From contig CM017449.1 in NCBI GenBank assembly GCA_007674295.1, forward strand, positions 124,001 to 188,000: a stretch of DNA of 64,000 bases, in the 5' to 3' direction. Positions 8,861 through 19,210 of the stretch are shown here, piece after piece (within the stretch, counting starts at the first letter, position 1; every line of letters starts with the position of its first letter). Both the position numbers and the translations under genes were made by a program. The DNA is from Antonospora locustae (lineage: Eukaryota > Microsporidia). The notes beneath the pieces were generated by a model that made no database searches, was not told where the DNA came from, and was given only the letters and a program-made list of their open reading frames with translations.

Positions 8861-10007
8861 AGTTAAAAAATTATGGACAAAATGTATAGACGTTATAGTC
8901 TATTGATTGCTTAACACTCGAATTTGAAAAAGTATTTAATTTGTCATACCTTCAAGCATTTTTGGTTATACTTTAAACTATCACGTCAACATACGTAGCA
9001 GTTGTCATAATCGTTGTATATAATGGTTTCCCTTCTTTCATCCCTTTATTTTTTATGAGCATTATTAAATAATTTAGGGGAAAATAGCTGTTTATTTAGA
9101 AAAGGTATCCATACATGCAAATAGTTATTTAAAACCAACTTGGTGGAGACAGTTCACAACTCCACATTAAATAACGCTACCTTTTAGCTCAGCTCCTCAC
9201 AACAGCTACGTGCAGAAGCATTCTTCCTTGGCTCTCAACCAAGCTTGCAACAGTTTTCCTTAGTGCTATAGTTTAAATGAGGATGATATCCACATTTATT
9301 GGAGTTACAGTCTCCTTGGGGTACTTCCTGTGACATGGAGTTACCACATCATTTCAGATCATCACATAAACTACCACAACCTTGCACCTGTGGCTCTTCA
9401 GTTCAGCTCGGCAGCAAGAGACCCAATCCCAACCTCTTGCAACCTCACCATAAAGGTTATTTTCATTTCCTTGATGGTCATTTCATTCCTAGTATTATCG
9501 TAAACTACAATATCAAACTTGTTATATGGCCAAGCTTTGGGCCCGTTCTGATGTATATGCCGGACTCGATACACACGCCAGCGATTTCAACAACTCTCAC
9601 GAAATTGTATGCATATTCCATAGATAGTGATATTTATTTATGTATTAGATAGCTTTTTATAACTATAAATAAAGTGCTTGACACATAAGATAGGTCATAA
9701 CATGCAAAGAAGTTTTGTGTTTCAAACGCTTTAAATAAAGTTATCGCAAAAAGTTTAGATGACAAGGATTGCTTTTCAAAAGGTGTAAGTAAAGAAAGCC
9801 GAATATATGCAGAGACACATACGCAGTGAAGCATGTAAAGAGCAACTAACATGCTAATACAATAGTGCAGCTTAACGATAGCATGTTGTTTATTCACTTT
9901 TACTAGACTGCACTATTTCAAGCGTTTTTGAGATTTTTGTTTACAAGCACAACCTTTCTTCTTTTTTGTTGCACCTATTAACGCGGAGGTGCTATAACCT
10001 ACAATTC
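8861..10007. other. AT-rich gene-free stretch upstream of the truncated IleRS
   Basis: This is the longest stretch without a convincing gene. A hand count over 8941-9120 gives 54 G+C of 180 (30 percent), against 32 of 60 in a sampled UTP10 line (42001-42060). Only short frames are present and none carries the CCC/GGG start signal plus a recognisable domain. I found no tRNA, snRNA or rRNA signature. I looked for the missing IleRS N-terminus (FATGLPHYGH-like) on the minus strand and did not find it. It separates IleRS from TRA1, both on the minus strand. Confidence 0.7.
9398..9586 (-). pseudogene. possible decayed coding fragment
   Basis: A 62-codon minus-strand frame without an ATG at its head reads protein-like (AWPYNKFDIVVYDN, then EMTIKEMKITF). 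An overlapping second frame upstream, starting at the ATG at 9621, reads MEYAYNFVRVVEIAGV and ends where the first continues. Two adjacent frames suggest a frameshifted relic. The W-x-x-F-D and E-M-T-x-K-E pattern faintly recalls the C-terminal ubiquitin-fold domain of E1 enzymes, but I do not trust that assignment. Confidence 0.2.
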
Positions 10008-13000
10008 TTAGAGCCAGGGATGCCATAAGATGTTTCGCATACATAGGTTCTCAGGGTCAGACGACTCGTTCATGATGTTTCTAATTTTTCCACTGGACAT
10101 GGCGGAAAGTCTTGATGCAACTTCGCTGTAATTTCTTTTGAACATATGCTCGACAAACACCTTGATGAAATCCTCTTTACTCATAAAGACTGAGAACCTG
10201 TGTGCTAACGGAGCGAAAACACCCTCAAGACCCTCTTCTCTAAAGAGATGCTGGATATTCTGTGTCATTCTAAAGTAATCGTTTTCATCTGGTGTGAAGG
10301 GAAGAACACTACTTAAGGTCACTGTGGCAGAAAATACGCCGATTCCCACACGGCTAGGATGGTGCTGGTGCATGAACATTGCATAGGCAAAGGCAGATAC
10401 TAGAGCATAGCTCTGAATGCTTTTTCTCTTAAACACAAAGAACGTGTGGCTGTCCCCGTATAGTTCCTCAAACCCATCAGAGAGTACGTTCTTCCTAACT
10501 ATTTCCATTATCTTTCTGAAAGCTTTGAGCCTGAGCTGCTTTGTCGGAAGCTTATTGTTTCCCAGAATTGCGGGCGCCTCTGTATTGTCAACAACATGTT
10601 CTGTGTTCTTTTGTCCACTGTAGTGGGAATTTATTTGGTCGACATATTCGTAAAGACGCTCAAGACCTGGATACATCTTTTCTCCGGATAGCTTCTCGAT
10701 TGCTGCAAGGTACTCAAAGAGAATCTTCTTGGGTGTTCTCTGTGTCTTGAACAGGTAGTCCTCAAGCAAGTCTCCGAAGAACACGATGGGTTCCGGGACT
10801 GCAACCAAGTCGACGTCCGAGGTTAGATTCACTGGTCTTGGAATGCCAATCAAGGTGCTGTAGAAGTCGGGACGGAGCTCCAGATCCAAATCAACAAGCT
10901 CAGCAAGAATAGAGACGTTGCATTCTGATGCACGGTGTCCAGAGCCGGCTACTGTCACAGAATAGACGTAGTCCTTTCCATCGGAGCCTACTGCTGTCAG
11001 CGACCTAGTGAGAAGTTGCCTGTTCACACAAAGGGCTGGTGCAGGTCTGAAATGGTCGATATATACTCTTGATGTGTGCTCTCTATATTCGTTGCGCCCA
11101 AACATGAGCACTCTGAATCCACCTAGGCGCCTAGTGAGGCCTGCGATGCCTACGTCTGCGGCGCCTTTGAATACATATGTCTTAAGGATGTTTTCTATGA
11201 TCTCCAGCCATCTGTATGTCTTTAGCGCAAGCTCAACAAGAGTCATTGAATCACATGAGAAATCATCCAACAAACTGTCAAGCAGATCTTGGTTCCAGCA
11301 TGAAGCTTTTGCAACGCTAATGACTCTTTGGACGATCTTTCTGAGGTCGAATGCAGGGATCTTTCCTTCTATCTGCGACGCTGCTGTGGAGAATATTGAG
11401 TCCAAAAGTGCATAGGCTGTCTCTTCTAGCGTGAACACTATCTTCTTCTTGAAAAATGAGATGATAACAGTCAGTCCAAGTTGTTCACGAGAGCTTTCGA
11501 ATCGCGAACGCCCAAGAATGCTCTGGAGCCTGCGTGCTGCTGCTTCGGTTCTTTCTGTGTGCAGCGCAGGCGAAAGAAGCCTGTCGATCTGGATCTGTGC
11601 AAGCCGCAAAGCAGCCTGTGGAATGTGATGGAAGAGCTTATCAAGGCACATTTCGGAGCATGTACTTCCTTTTTCCACTATCTCGCCGATGAAGAAGCAA
11701 CAGAACCAGGAGAGAGCATGGTAGCTGAGAAAGCGAATGCTCTCTCGCAGGTGTCTGCCGATATCTACCTTTTGCTCATACTCAAAATACCGCAAGCATC
11801 TTATGAAAGATTTGAATGCATCTCTGCTTCGCGAATACACTGCTGCATGAAGAAACGCCACAAAGATGTTTTCAATTGCATTCTGTGTTTCCTCGGCACT
11901 CTTTCCTGCCTTCTTCTCTAGGTACTGTCCCCAGTTAAACCAGCACCATGCGTTTGTAGGGCAGATTTGCACTGCACTTCTGTAGCTGTTATCAGATTCT
12001 CCAAACCTTGCAATATATCCAAACACAGTGCCTCGCTGTTCATCCGTGAAATACCCGACGTTCACCATTCGGGCTCTTCTCAGGCCCTGTTCGCGGTCAT
12101 CCTGTTGCAGATATATCTCAAGTTCATTGCAGATCTTCTCGAACGCATCAGAAGGGCGGATGTTCTTTATGGCAAACACTTTGGCACCAAAGTGACTTGC
12201 AGCATCCCAGTTTCGCCTCTTGATCGCAATTCCAGTAATTCTGTTCAAGGTCCTTGCGAGCTCGTGTTGTAACTCGCTGTCGTTCTCATCAGGGCCAAAC
12301 AAGCATTCCCGAAAGCTATAGAAGTATGCCCACTCTGCAAGAGGCGCGTTGCGAAAGGGTTCGCGGCGTGCCCATGCAGTGTGTGAGCGGCTGCGCAGCT
12401 TCTCTCCGAGTTCGACCACAGCCTGCACTCTGGAAAGAATGCGCGAGAATTGTGGTGTATAAAGAGGTGCCTGCGCAAGCTCCTGTTGTCCCAAGTAGAG
12501 AGCAGAGTCAAGATCCTGGCTGTGTGGATCGCATATGCATTCAAAAACAAACCTGTCGTAGGTCCTCTCCATCTTTGTCAGAATACCCCGTAGCTCGGAA
12601 CCAGCGCCGCGGGATATAAAGTAGCTTTCGGCCTCTGCATTGTAGTCCTTTGTGGATGCAGAGACCTCGTAGAGCATGTCCCATTGTGCAAGGTTCTTAG
12701 CTGCATTCTTCCACTCCTCTTTCATAAATTCGGCCTCTTCGCGACTGAAGTTCTCCCTATCAAGATACTCGCCTGCCTTCAGTATCAGGCGCTGTGCTTC
12801 TCCGTAGTTTCCAATCAACATCTCACGAATGGCTAGGTCTGTTTCGCGGAGCATTGATGAGAATGAGCCATAGTAAAACTCTTCTACCTCTGCAATCTTG
12901 TATATTTTGTTTCTCTCGCTCAAGCTGAGACCGCCAAGGCCTGCAAAGGGAACACCGTGCCGGATTCTCACGTCCGGCACAAAATAGTTGAATACAGATA

Positions 13001-16000
13001 AAAACATTTCAACAGCAGTGCTGCTTCTTCTACTAGTGTTAAGTGCGTGTGCAAAGCCTCTGAAGTCCTTTTCAAAGCTCTCTACCCACCTGCTATCTCT
13101 TCCTACGAGGCTTTTCAAGTATGAAAAGAGAAGTTCAAGACATGCATTCTCGTTGTGGAAACATACATCTAGGATAACATCTCTCAGACTTGCTGGTACA
13201 TACATCGGAAGTCGCTTGCGGAACTTTTCGAGACTTGAAAATGCTCTTTCAGCGCACGTCTCGACATGTGTTGTGTTTTTGGCCTCCTTTGTGTAGATGC
13301 CCTCGTAAAAAGTGTCGCTACCTACTGCATATAGTCTTGGCGTGCGAATGTCTAGATTCCCGTCTACCATTAGCCGTAAAAAGGTGTATGTCCAGTGTCT
13401 CTCAAACATATTCCAATCAAAAGACAGAAGATACTTCAGTCTTTCTACCTTGTCGAATGACAGACTCTCTTCAAACAGCTGATGGAACTCATTTCTGATG
13501 TATGGAATTTGCGATTGAAGACCTCGTACAAAGCATTTCTGGAGGTCCTCGTAGAAACGCACGTGTTTGCTACTTCGAAAGATATATACAACAAAGTTGA
13601 GGAAGCTCTCTGTGTCTTTTGAGAGGTCCAGAAAATCCAAGCCCTCGACATCTGTTGTTTCCATGATTGTAATGATCTCCTCAAAGACATAGAAGTCGTC
13701 CACGTGGCTTGCAAGACGGCCAAGAAACGCAAGATATCTCGCGTCCTTTGCAAAAGGATATTTCTCAACAACATATTGCAATTCGACAATGCTTGTCTTC
13801 GAACCAGATACCCTGGCATGTCCTGATGCCATGTCCACAAATGCATCCAGAAGGCCTTCTAGCGTTCCAAGTACAAGCTCATGATCAAATCCTTTAGGCA
13901 TGTTCTCTCTTCCAAGAGCATGTACAAGAAGATGATACGCAATAAAGGGTGTTTTTCTTGTGCTGTGCATGCGTTCGATGCAGAAGTCAGGACAATGTCT
14001 GAAGAGGTGCTCAGCAAGTGCAGGAACTATGTCCTCCTCGCTATCACTGAGATGCTCACTGAGGTAAGTCAACATTTGTGCATAGAGATGTGCAGATTTT
14101 CCTCTGCTGATCTCGTGTGACAGGCACTCTGCAAGTGTGCGTGTGTTTGCACCCTCAAGATCAATATCTTCACCTATGTCCAAATCGAACTCCTTGTAGA
14201 GCTCAATCAGCTCCTTGCTTGCCATTGCCACACAGAAGTTGAATAGATGCGTGAACAATGTGCTGTAGCTCGTGTGAGGACCTGCAAAGCGGTATGCAGA
14301 AAGCAGAAGCCGCCCACCGACAAGCTTGTGTGCAGCACTTGCTGTACCAAAGAGCCTGTGGATTGCGTCGACTACTTTTGGAAGAATACGGAAAGTTATT
14401 AGCTCAGGTCTTTCTGTGAGGAGAGGAATGAGCACCATTAGATGCGTCTTGTACGAAACACCATGACCAAATACGCCTAGCACAGCATTCTCCATCGTCT
14501 CTGGGTCAAGAAGTGGTGCCTTCAGTGCTTCTAGTATTCTGGAGGGTGACTCACTGTACAATGCAAGCTGTGTAAAGAGTTCTGGTGTTGGACGGTGGCG
14601 GAAGAGATACGCGGCTTCTGAAAAGCCCATGTTGCTGTCTAGAAGAGCCACGTGGCTGTCTTTTTCTCTCATTCTTTCAAACACAATATCGTGTCGCAGA
14701 CATGTAGTCCCGGTATCGTCTCCAAACATGCATGCATTTCTGAGAACTGCATCGCGTACTGTCTCTGTGTACTCTGCATCATGGTAGTCTGGACGCACGG
14801 TATCTAACACTTTGCGATTAAATACTACATGGGGCGCCACGGAATATATTGTGTTCATATGCTTATGTGTCATTCGTGTAGCATTCATACTCATGAACTG
14901 CATGTATTCTGTATGATAGAGGGAGCTGTATCTTGACAGTATGTGTAACAACTCAGTATCCTCGAAGGAATGGCTCATGTGCGAGAGAAGCAGGGCTGCG
15001 TTCACGGACATCTGAGAGCCCTCCTGGACTGCTAGCTTTCTGAGCCTTGGTGTCTGGGCTCTAAGGACGCTGCGCATGGACACTGACTTCTGCAACATCT
15101 GAACTACAAGCTCCAAGACATTAGTGCTGTCAAGGTGATCCAGCAGTGCCTCTGCAATGCACACATGGCGCTCAATAAGTGTGATTATAGACGTGTCCAC
15201 ATCGCCCAGAAACGCGCGAAAGCAGAGTGCGATGCGGTCTGCCTCTACAACTCTTGGAAAGTGTGATAGGATTCTTACCACTCTCAGAAAAACCTCGCCC
15301 GAGCAGTCTGCCATGAGAGCAACACAGATGCCTGCCATGTCGCTCACTAAATCTGCAGGGAAGATGCGAAGAACAGCAAGACACACACACAAATTGTTCC
15401 GTACATTTGTTCTTTCACTATGCAGACTGTGAAACGATGCACGAACAAGACGGTTCGAGAAGCTCGCTACAACCGCCCTGTTGCGGGCACCCAATACCAT
15501 CTCCCTACAGTGCTCAATGAACATGTCGTTCTCGTATACAGGATCGACAAGATGCTTGCATATGCACTCCAGTGCGGCAGCAGTGGCTTCCTCTGTCTCT
15601 CGCAGCCTGAGCAGATAGAACTGACCTCTTGTTCTAAGGAGCGCGTCCTCAGGAGCCGCTGAAGACTCAGCACTACTTGCAAGCGACGCACTCATGAAAG
15701 CGGCGAGTTGCAGCTCGATTTCTAACTGTGGAAAAAGGCTTGACACGAACAACAAACAATCAAGAAGACCAAGAAGGTTGCTTCCTATTGCCTTTGTGCT
15801 TATATTTTTGCAGAATGACGCTGAGTACGGCTCCAGCATGTCCCTAACCTCCACGCCTCTTTTTCTTGAGCAGCACCTCAGCACAGCAAGTGCTGTGTTG
15901 CGAAGGTCCTGAAACGGCGACGAGAGACTTTCAAACAGCAGCTCCACAACATCACTGCTCACATCCTGTGTGCTAATACAAGCTTTCTCAACAAGATAGA

Positions 16001-19000
16001 GGAGAGTGTGGACTACAAGATGTCTATATCTGGGCCGCTCCTGTCCCATATAGAACAAGAGTGGGGGTACGAGAATCGCAAGTTTCTCGCTAGCCCAGTT
16101 TTCCTTGCTGCCAAATAGCTGTACAAAGGCTGCAATTCCGAGCGCTGCTGCACACTGCTTTCTTCGCCTTTTGAAGAACGCAAATGAAACAAGGATTCTA
16201 AGAATATCATCAAACAAACCGCAAGAAAGCGTCCTACTACTGCTCAGCCCGATTTCCATAGCAAGACCATACATAAGGTCTACCATACGGTATGGGGTTG
16301 TCAGAATGCTGCACAGGTGTCCGTCGTACACGCTGTCGCCATCTGCATTCGATATATTTTTTCCAAACACGTTGTCTTCAACTCTACAGTCTTGGACATC
16401 ATAGAGAGAAAATGCCTCGCACAACCCGTGCATGAGGAAGTCATAGTCAAAGTACACGCGTGTGTGCACGTTTTCTAGATAGTAGTACTGTTCGATAATT
16501 CTGCACGTAACCAGGACGCTGTACACACACTCCAGAAACGCATGGTCCTCTGCACTGAAGATGCATATAAGTGCGTCATATACATAATGGTGGTACCGAT
16601 TCATCTCTGCACTGCTCAGACCTGCGATGCGTGCATAGTGAGAGCTCTTGTGCGTTGGCCTACTCTCACTGGTGTCCAGCCCCTGGTTCTCCACAACAAA
16701 GCTGAGCGCCCGTGCCACTTTCTCAAACACATTTTCCTCCTCAACACCCGGCCAGCCAAATGCTCGAAGAAGAAAGCTCTGAAGAAGCACAATTGCTGAG
16801 CGTTGTGCATTTTCTGTGTGTGCACCTGAGATGCGTGCATGCGATGCACATGCAATGGCAGCTGGAATGTGGCTCCACTGGCTATTTTCCTCAGTAGAAA
16901 CACCCCTGATCATCTGGACTGCATTGCGAATAAGGCTGTCACATCTTATCTGCAGAGAATCTTCGACCAAGAAGATATCATAGCTCGGGTATGCTGTATC
17001 TATGACTCTGACGGGACTCTGCAGGTACTTTTTCATTGGGCTATGCAGTTTTGCAAGAATCTGTGTGGCTGCGAGTGCAAAAAGCCCACTGCGGCTGTGC
17101 GCAACAAGACTTTCAACAATTGACACAAGCACATCCTCAGGCACCGACGAGAACACCTCAGTGCTGACAAGATCCAAGGATGCTTCAAAGACGCTAAATG
17201 CATCCCTGAGCACTTCACCATCTCTTCGAAATGCCTCTGCCACAAAGTATGCAATTTTAACAAAGTGCTGAAACGCTAATGTGATCGACAGTGGAATGTT
17301 AAGTGCGAGGTGAATGTATATGTCGTTACTTGGGTCGTCGCGCAGTTGCTTTCTCAGAGTGTCCAGAAAGTTGTCTGTAGCCTCATAAAGAACCTTGGGA
17401 ATTGCTGTGAGACTGTTGTACAGAGGCCTAACCGCATCAAAAAGTAGCTTGATAACATCAAAGGCTCTATCGAGCTCACGTATCAGAGGCCGCGATAATA
17501 TTATCTTCTCCAGCTGGTGGGCACCAAGTTTTCTGGAGCCCATGATATGACTAAGCGCCCTTAATGCAAACTCGTTGCCATGTCTCTGCTTTGTAACCTG
17601 ATCCATCACCTTTGCGAACATATGTAAGCCAAACGCAAAGGCGGACTTCTCCTCCTCAAGGTATACTCTCCAGACATCAAATAGAACCTCATGTCTCTCT
17701 GTCTCTTTAGCAATTGTGCAGGCATGCTTTTTGACGAGGAAGCTGAAATACCTTATATCTGTATACAGAAACAGCCTGTAGAACCTCTCCCTCATACGAT
17801 TTAAACCATTATACGAGAAAACACTGAGAGAAATTCTAAACAGTGCATCTAGACTCCGGAGATCTTCCTCGCAAAAACTCCCCGTGCCAAAGATTGGTGT
17901 GTCAGAGCCAAGACACTCCAACCCATGGCTTGAAGCAACAACATCTTCGAGTAGTATAACTGCAGCACAAACAACACCCTCATCCGCATTATTTATCTTT
18001 TTTCCGTGCTCACTCCGTGTTCTCAGATACTCCATGACATCTCTTGCAACAGTAATTGACCTCCCCAGGAAGACCTGCCATCTGGACATGCCCTCTGAAA
18101 GGTACTGCCTGTTAAGAAAACGCAATGACTCCAACAAGGAGATGAGCGTGCCTGTGTCAAGTACGTTGTGCGCAGCACACTCCACAGTGCTCAGAATGAC
18201 ACCGAGAAGTTCCTCGCGTACACTCGAAAATCCTTTTCTATGGCGCAGTGCCTTCAGCAGACACTTGATGCCAAATGCCCTGACATCGAGGAATCTGCTG
18301 CGTGTGAAGAAGCGAAAGTTTCCCCGTAGCAAGCCGATATTCTTCTCTGCAACTGCAGAAATTCTATCGTATGTCCTAATGCGCAATTCGCGGGAGTCAT
18401 CTCTGACACGTGCGATAAGGCAATGAACAATCTTTTCGATAATGCTTCCGGGCCCTGCATCGCTGCCTGCATCAGAGAGAAGCGCAAGAAGCCGCTGAAG
18501 CATGCAGCTTGTGCGGTTTTGCTCTACTTTACCCTCTGCCTTCGCATGTAGAAGAATATCAGCAGCAGTCTCTATGTCGTGCACGAGATCTTGCATAAGC
18601 ACTCCAGAGAGCCCTGCCGCTCTTGCAAACTCACTAGCAAAGAGCAGCTGGTCAAAAAGCACTCCTGCATCGCCATCTAATGCTCTTTGCAAAGACCTTC
18701 TTGCCGAGAATGCAAGACATTCTACAAACACCGAGACGCGTGACCTGTCAATAATCGACTTTCTGAGGAGCGACTCCATGCATCTTATCGCCAGAACAAC
18801 GTTCACTGGTCTGTCATGTTCTGCAATTCTACAAAGCGCATTATGAATGCTTTCGATATTGGCCTCCCTAAAATCAATTCTGCTGAGGATTTTGAGAGCA
18901 AGCCCGCGGCCTTCAACTTCTACATCCTCTGTTTCGTTCTGCGGACAAGATGTTTCGATGACCTTGAGAACCGCCTGAGAAACACGATCTCCTGGCAAAA

Positions 19001-19079
19001 GTGGTGACATATTGCTTTTGTAGAAGGCCCAGGTTTTAGACCATTCCAGAAGAAGCGCACGTGCCTCCTGTGGTTTCAT
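10008..19079 (-). CDS. TRA1: TRA1/TRRAP-type pseudokinase, coactivator scaffold
   Basis: At 3023 residues this is the giant PI3K-related scaffold of SAGA and NuA4 complexes, which contacts activators. Most of it is alpha-helical HEAT and FAT repeats. The C-terminal 400 residues form a PI3K-like domain, ending in ILWHPWL, the FATC terminus typical of Tra1. In the region expected to hold the catalytic and DFG motifs the sequence reads HQHHPSRVGIGVFSATVTL, without catalytic Asp or DFG, as expected for a Tra1 pseudokinase and unlike TOR or ATM. It is somewhat shorter than yeast Tra1 (about 3740). The ATG at 19079 is directly preceded by CAACCCC. It fits with GCN5 and TAF12-like in this window. 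Confidence 0.88.
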   Translation of the reverse strand: MKPQEARALLLEWSKTWAFYKSNMSPLLPGDRVSQAVLKVIETSCPQNETEDVEVEGRGLALKILSRIDFREANIESIHNALCRIAEHDRPVNVVLAIRCMESLLRKSIIDRSRVSVFVECLAFSARRSLQRALDGDAGVLFDQLLFASEFARAAGLSGVLMQDLVHDIETAADILLHAKAEGKVEQNRTSCMLQRLLALLSDAGSDAGPGSIIEKIVHCLIARVRDDSRELRIRTYDRISAVAEKNIGLLRGNFRFFTRSRFLDVRAFGIKCLLKALRHRKGFSSVREELLGVILSTVECAAHNVLDTGTLISLLESLRFLNRQYLSEGMSRWQVFLGRSITVARDVMEYLRTRSEHGKKINNADEGVVCAAVILLEDVVASSHGLECLGSDTPIFGTGSFCEEDLRSLDALFRISLSVFSYNGLNRMRERFYRLFLYTDIRYFSFLVKKHACTIAKETERHEVLFDVWRVYLEEEKSAFAFGLHMFAKVMDQVTKQRHGNEFALRALSHIMGSRKLGAHQLEKIILSRPLIRELDRAFDVIKLLFDAVRPLYNSLTAIPKVLYEATDNFLDTLRKQLRDDPSNDIYIHLALNIPLSITLAFQHFVKIAYFVAEAFRRDGEVLRDAFSVFEASLDLVSTEVFSSVPEDVLVSIVESLVAHSRSGLFALAATQILAKLHSPMKKYLQSPVRVIDTAYPSYDIFLVEDSLQIRCDSLIRNAVQMIRGVSTEENSQWSHIPAAIACASHARISGAHTENAQRSAIVLLQSFLLRAFGWPGVEEENVFEKVARALSFVVENQGLDTSESRPTHKSSHYARIAGLSSAEMNRYHHYVYDALICIFSAEDHAFLECVYSVLVTCRIIEQYYYLENVHTRVYFDYDFLMHGLCEAFSLYDVQDCRVEDNVFGKNISNADGDSVYDGHLCSILTTPYRMVDLMYGLAMEIGLSSSRTLSCGLFDDILRILVSFAFFKRRRKQCAAALGIAAFVQLFGSKENWASEKLAILVPPLLFYMGQERPRYRHLVVHTLLYLVEKACISTQDVSSDVVELLFESLSSPFQDLRNTALAVLRCCSRKRGVEVRDMLEPYSASFCKNISTKAIGSNLLGLLDCLLFVSSLFPQLEIELQLAAFMSASLASSAESSAAPEDALLRTRGQFYLLRLRETEEATAAALECICKHLVDPVYENDMFIEHCREMVLGARNRAVVASFSNRLVRASFHSLHSERTNVRNNLCVCLAVLRIFPADLVSDMAGICVALMADCSGEVFLRVVRILSHFPRVVEADRIALCFRAFLGDVDTSIITLIERHVCIAEALLDHLDSTNVLELVVQMLQKSVSMRSVLRAQTPRLRKLAVQEGSQMSVNAALLLSHMSHSFEDTELLHILSRYSSLYHTEYMQFMSMNATRMTHKHMNTIYSVAPHVVFNRKVLDTVRPDYHDAEYTETVRDAVLRNACMFGDDTGTTCLRHDIVFERMREKDSHVALLDSNMGFSEAAYLFRHRPTPELFTQLALYSESPSRILEALKAPLLDPETMENAVLGVFGHGVSYKTHLMVLIPLLTERPELITFRILPKVVDAIHRLFGTASAAHKLVGGRLLLSAYRFAGPHTSYSTLFTHLFNFCVAMASKELIELYKEFDLDIGEDIDLEGANTRTLAECLSHEISRGKSAHLYAQMLTYLSEHLSDSEEDIVPALAEHLFRHCPDFCIERMHSTRKTPFIAYHLLVHALGRENMPKGFDHELVLGTLEGLLDAFVDMASGHARVSGSKTSIVELQYVVEKYPFAKDARYLAFLGRLASHVDDFYVFEEIITIMETTDVEGLDFLDLSKDTESFLNFVVYIFRSSKHVRFYEDLQKCFVRGLQSQIPYIRNEFHQLFEESLSFDKVERLKYLLSFDWNMFERHWTYTFLRLMVDGNLDIRTPRLYAVGSDTFYEGIYTKEAKNTTHVETCAERAFSSLEKFRKRLPMYVPASLRDVILDVCFHNENACLELLFSYLKSLVGRDSRWVESFEKDFRGFAHALNTSRRSSTAVEMFLSVFNYFVPDVRIRHGVPFAGLGGLSLSERNKIYKIAEVEEFYYGSFSSMLRETDLAIREMLIGNYGEAQRLILKAGEYLDRENFSREEAEFMKEEWKNAAKNLAQWDMLYEVSASTKDYNAEAESYFISRGAGSELRGILTKMERTYDRFVFECICDPHSQDLDSALYLGQQELAQAPLYTPQFSRILSRVQAVVELGEKLRSRSHTAWARREPFRNAPLAEWAYFYSFRECLFGPDENDSELQHELARTLNRITGIAIKRRNWDAASHFGAKVFAIKNIRPSDAFEKICNELEIYLQQDDREQGLRRARMVNVGYFTDEQRGTVFGYIARFGESDNSYRSAVQICPTNAWCWFNWGQYLEKKAGKSAEETQNAIENIFVAFLHAAVYSRSRDAFKSFIRCLRYFEYEQKVDIGRHLRESIRFLSYHALSWFCCFFIGEIVEKGSTCSEMCLDKLFHHIPQAALRLAQIQIDRLLSPALHTERTEAAARRLQSILGRSRFESSREQLGLTVIISFFKKKIVFTLEETAYALLDSIFSTAASQIEGKIPAFDLRKIVQRVISVAKASCWNQDLLDSLLDDFSCDSMTLVELALKTYRWLEIIENILKTYVFKGAADVGIAGLTRRLGGFRVLMFGRNEYREHTSRVYIDHFRPAPALCVNRQLLTRSLTAVGSDGKDYVYSVTVAGSGHRASECNVSILAELVDLDLELRPDFYSTLIGIPRPVNLTSDVDLVAVPEPIVFFGDLLEDYLFKTQRTPKKILFEYLAAIEKLSGEKMYPGLERLYEYVDQINSHYSGQKNTEHVVDNTEAPAILGNNKLPTKQLRLKAFRKIMEIVRKNVLSDGFEELYGDSHTFFVFKRKSIQSYALVSAFAYAMFMHQHHPSRVGIGVFSATVTLSSVLPFTPDENDYFRMTQNIQHLFREEGLEGVFAPLAHRFSVFMSKEDFIKVFVEHMFKRNYSEVASRLSAMSSGKIRNIMNESSDPENLCMRNILWHPWL

Positions 19080-19185
19080 GGGGTTGTATTTTTATGCCTC
19101 TTATGGGCACACCTGGGGTGCGATGATGCCATTTCTGCAAGCGTACCTACAACGACTTTCTGCTGCAACACGAGTGCAAAGCAAC

Positions 19186-19198
19186 TAAAATAAAATTT
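19186..19198 (+). promoter_or_regulatory. TATA-like element of the U6 gene
   Basis: A T/A-rich run (TAAAATAAAATTT) ends about 13 nt before the likely 5' end of U6 and begins about 25 nt before it. Pol III U6 genes generally use an upstream TATA element near -25 to -30. Placement supports the call; no other element was identified. Confidence 0.45.
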
Positions 19199-19210
19199 GT
19201 ACAGAAAACA

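Noticed and set aside
8830..8900. 3' splice site just upstream of IleRS codons
   Set aside because: A TAAC/AG-like stretch (TTAACTTGGATAG) exists, but the AG falls inside conserved WIDF codons, so an exon could not begin there.
9505..9545. GPKLGHITS reading on the minus strand, resembling a class I synthetase HIGH motif
   Set aside because: Context is not IleRS (no FATGLPHYGH surroundings), the frame stops at once, and H is replaced by K; treated as coincidence.
9299..9652. 117-codon plus-strand open frame in the AT-rich island
   Set aside because: No ATG with a start signal, no domain, low-complexity AT-rich composition; most likely chance.
9634..9897. 87-codon minus-strand frame with a hydrophobic head
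   Set aside because: Begins with GTG, has no start signal or family match; signal-peptide-like stretch is explained by AT-rich sequence.
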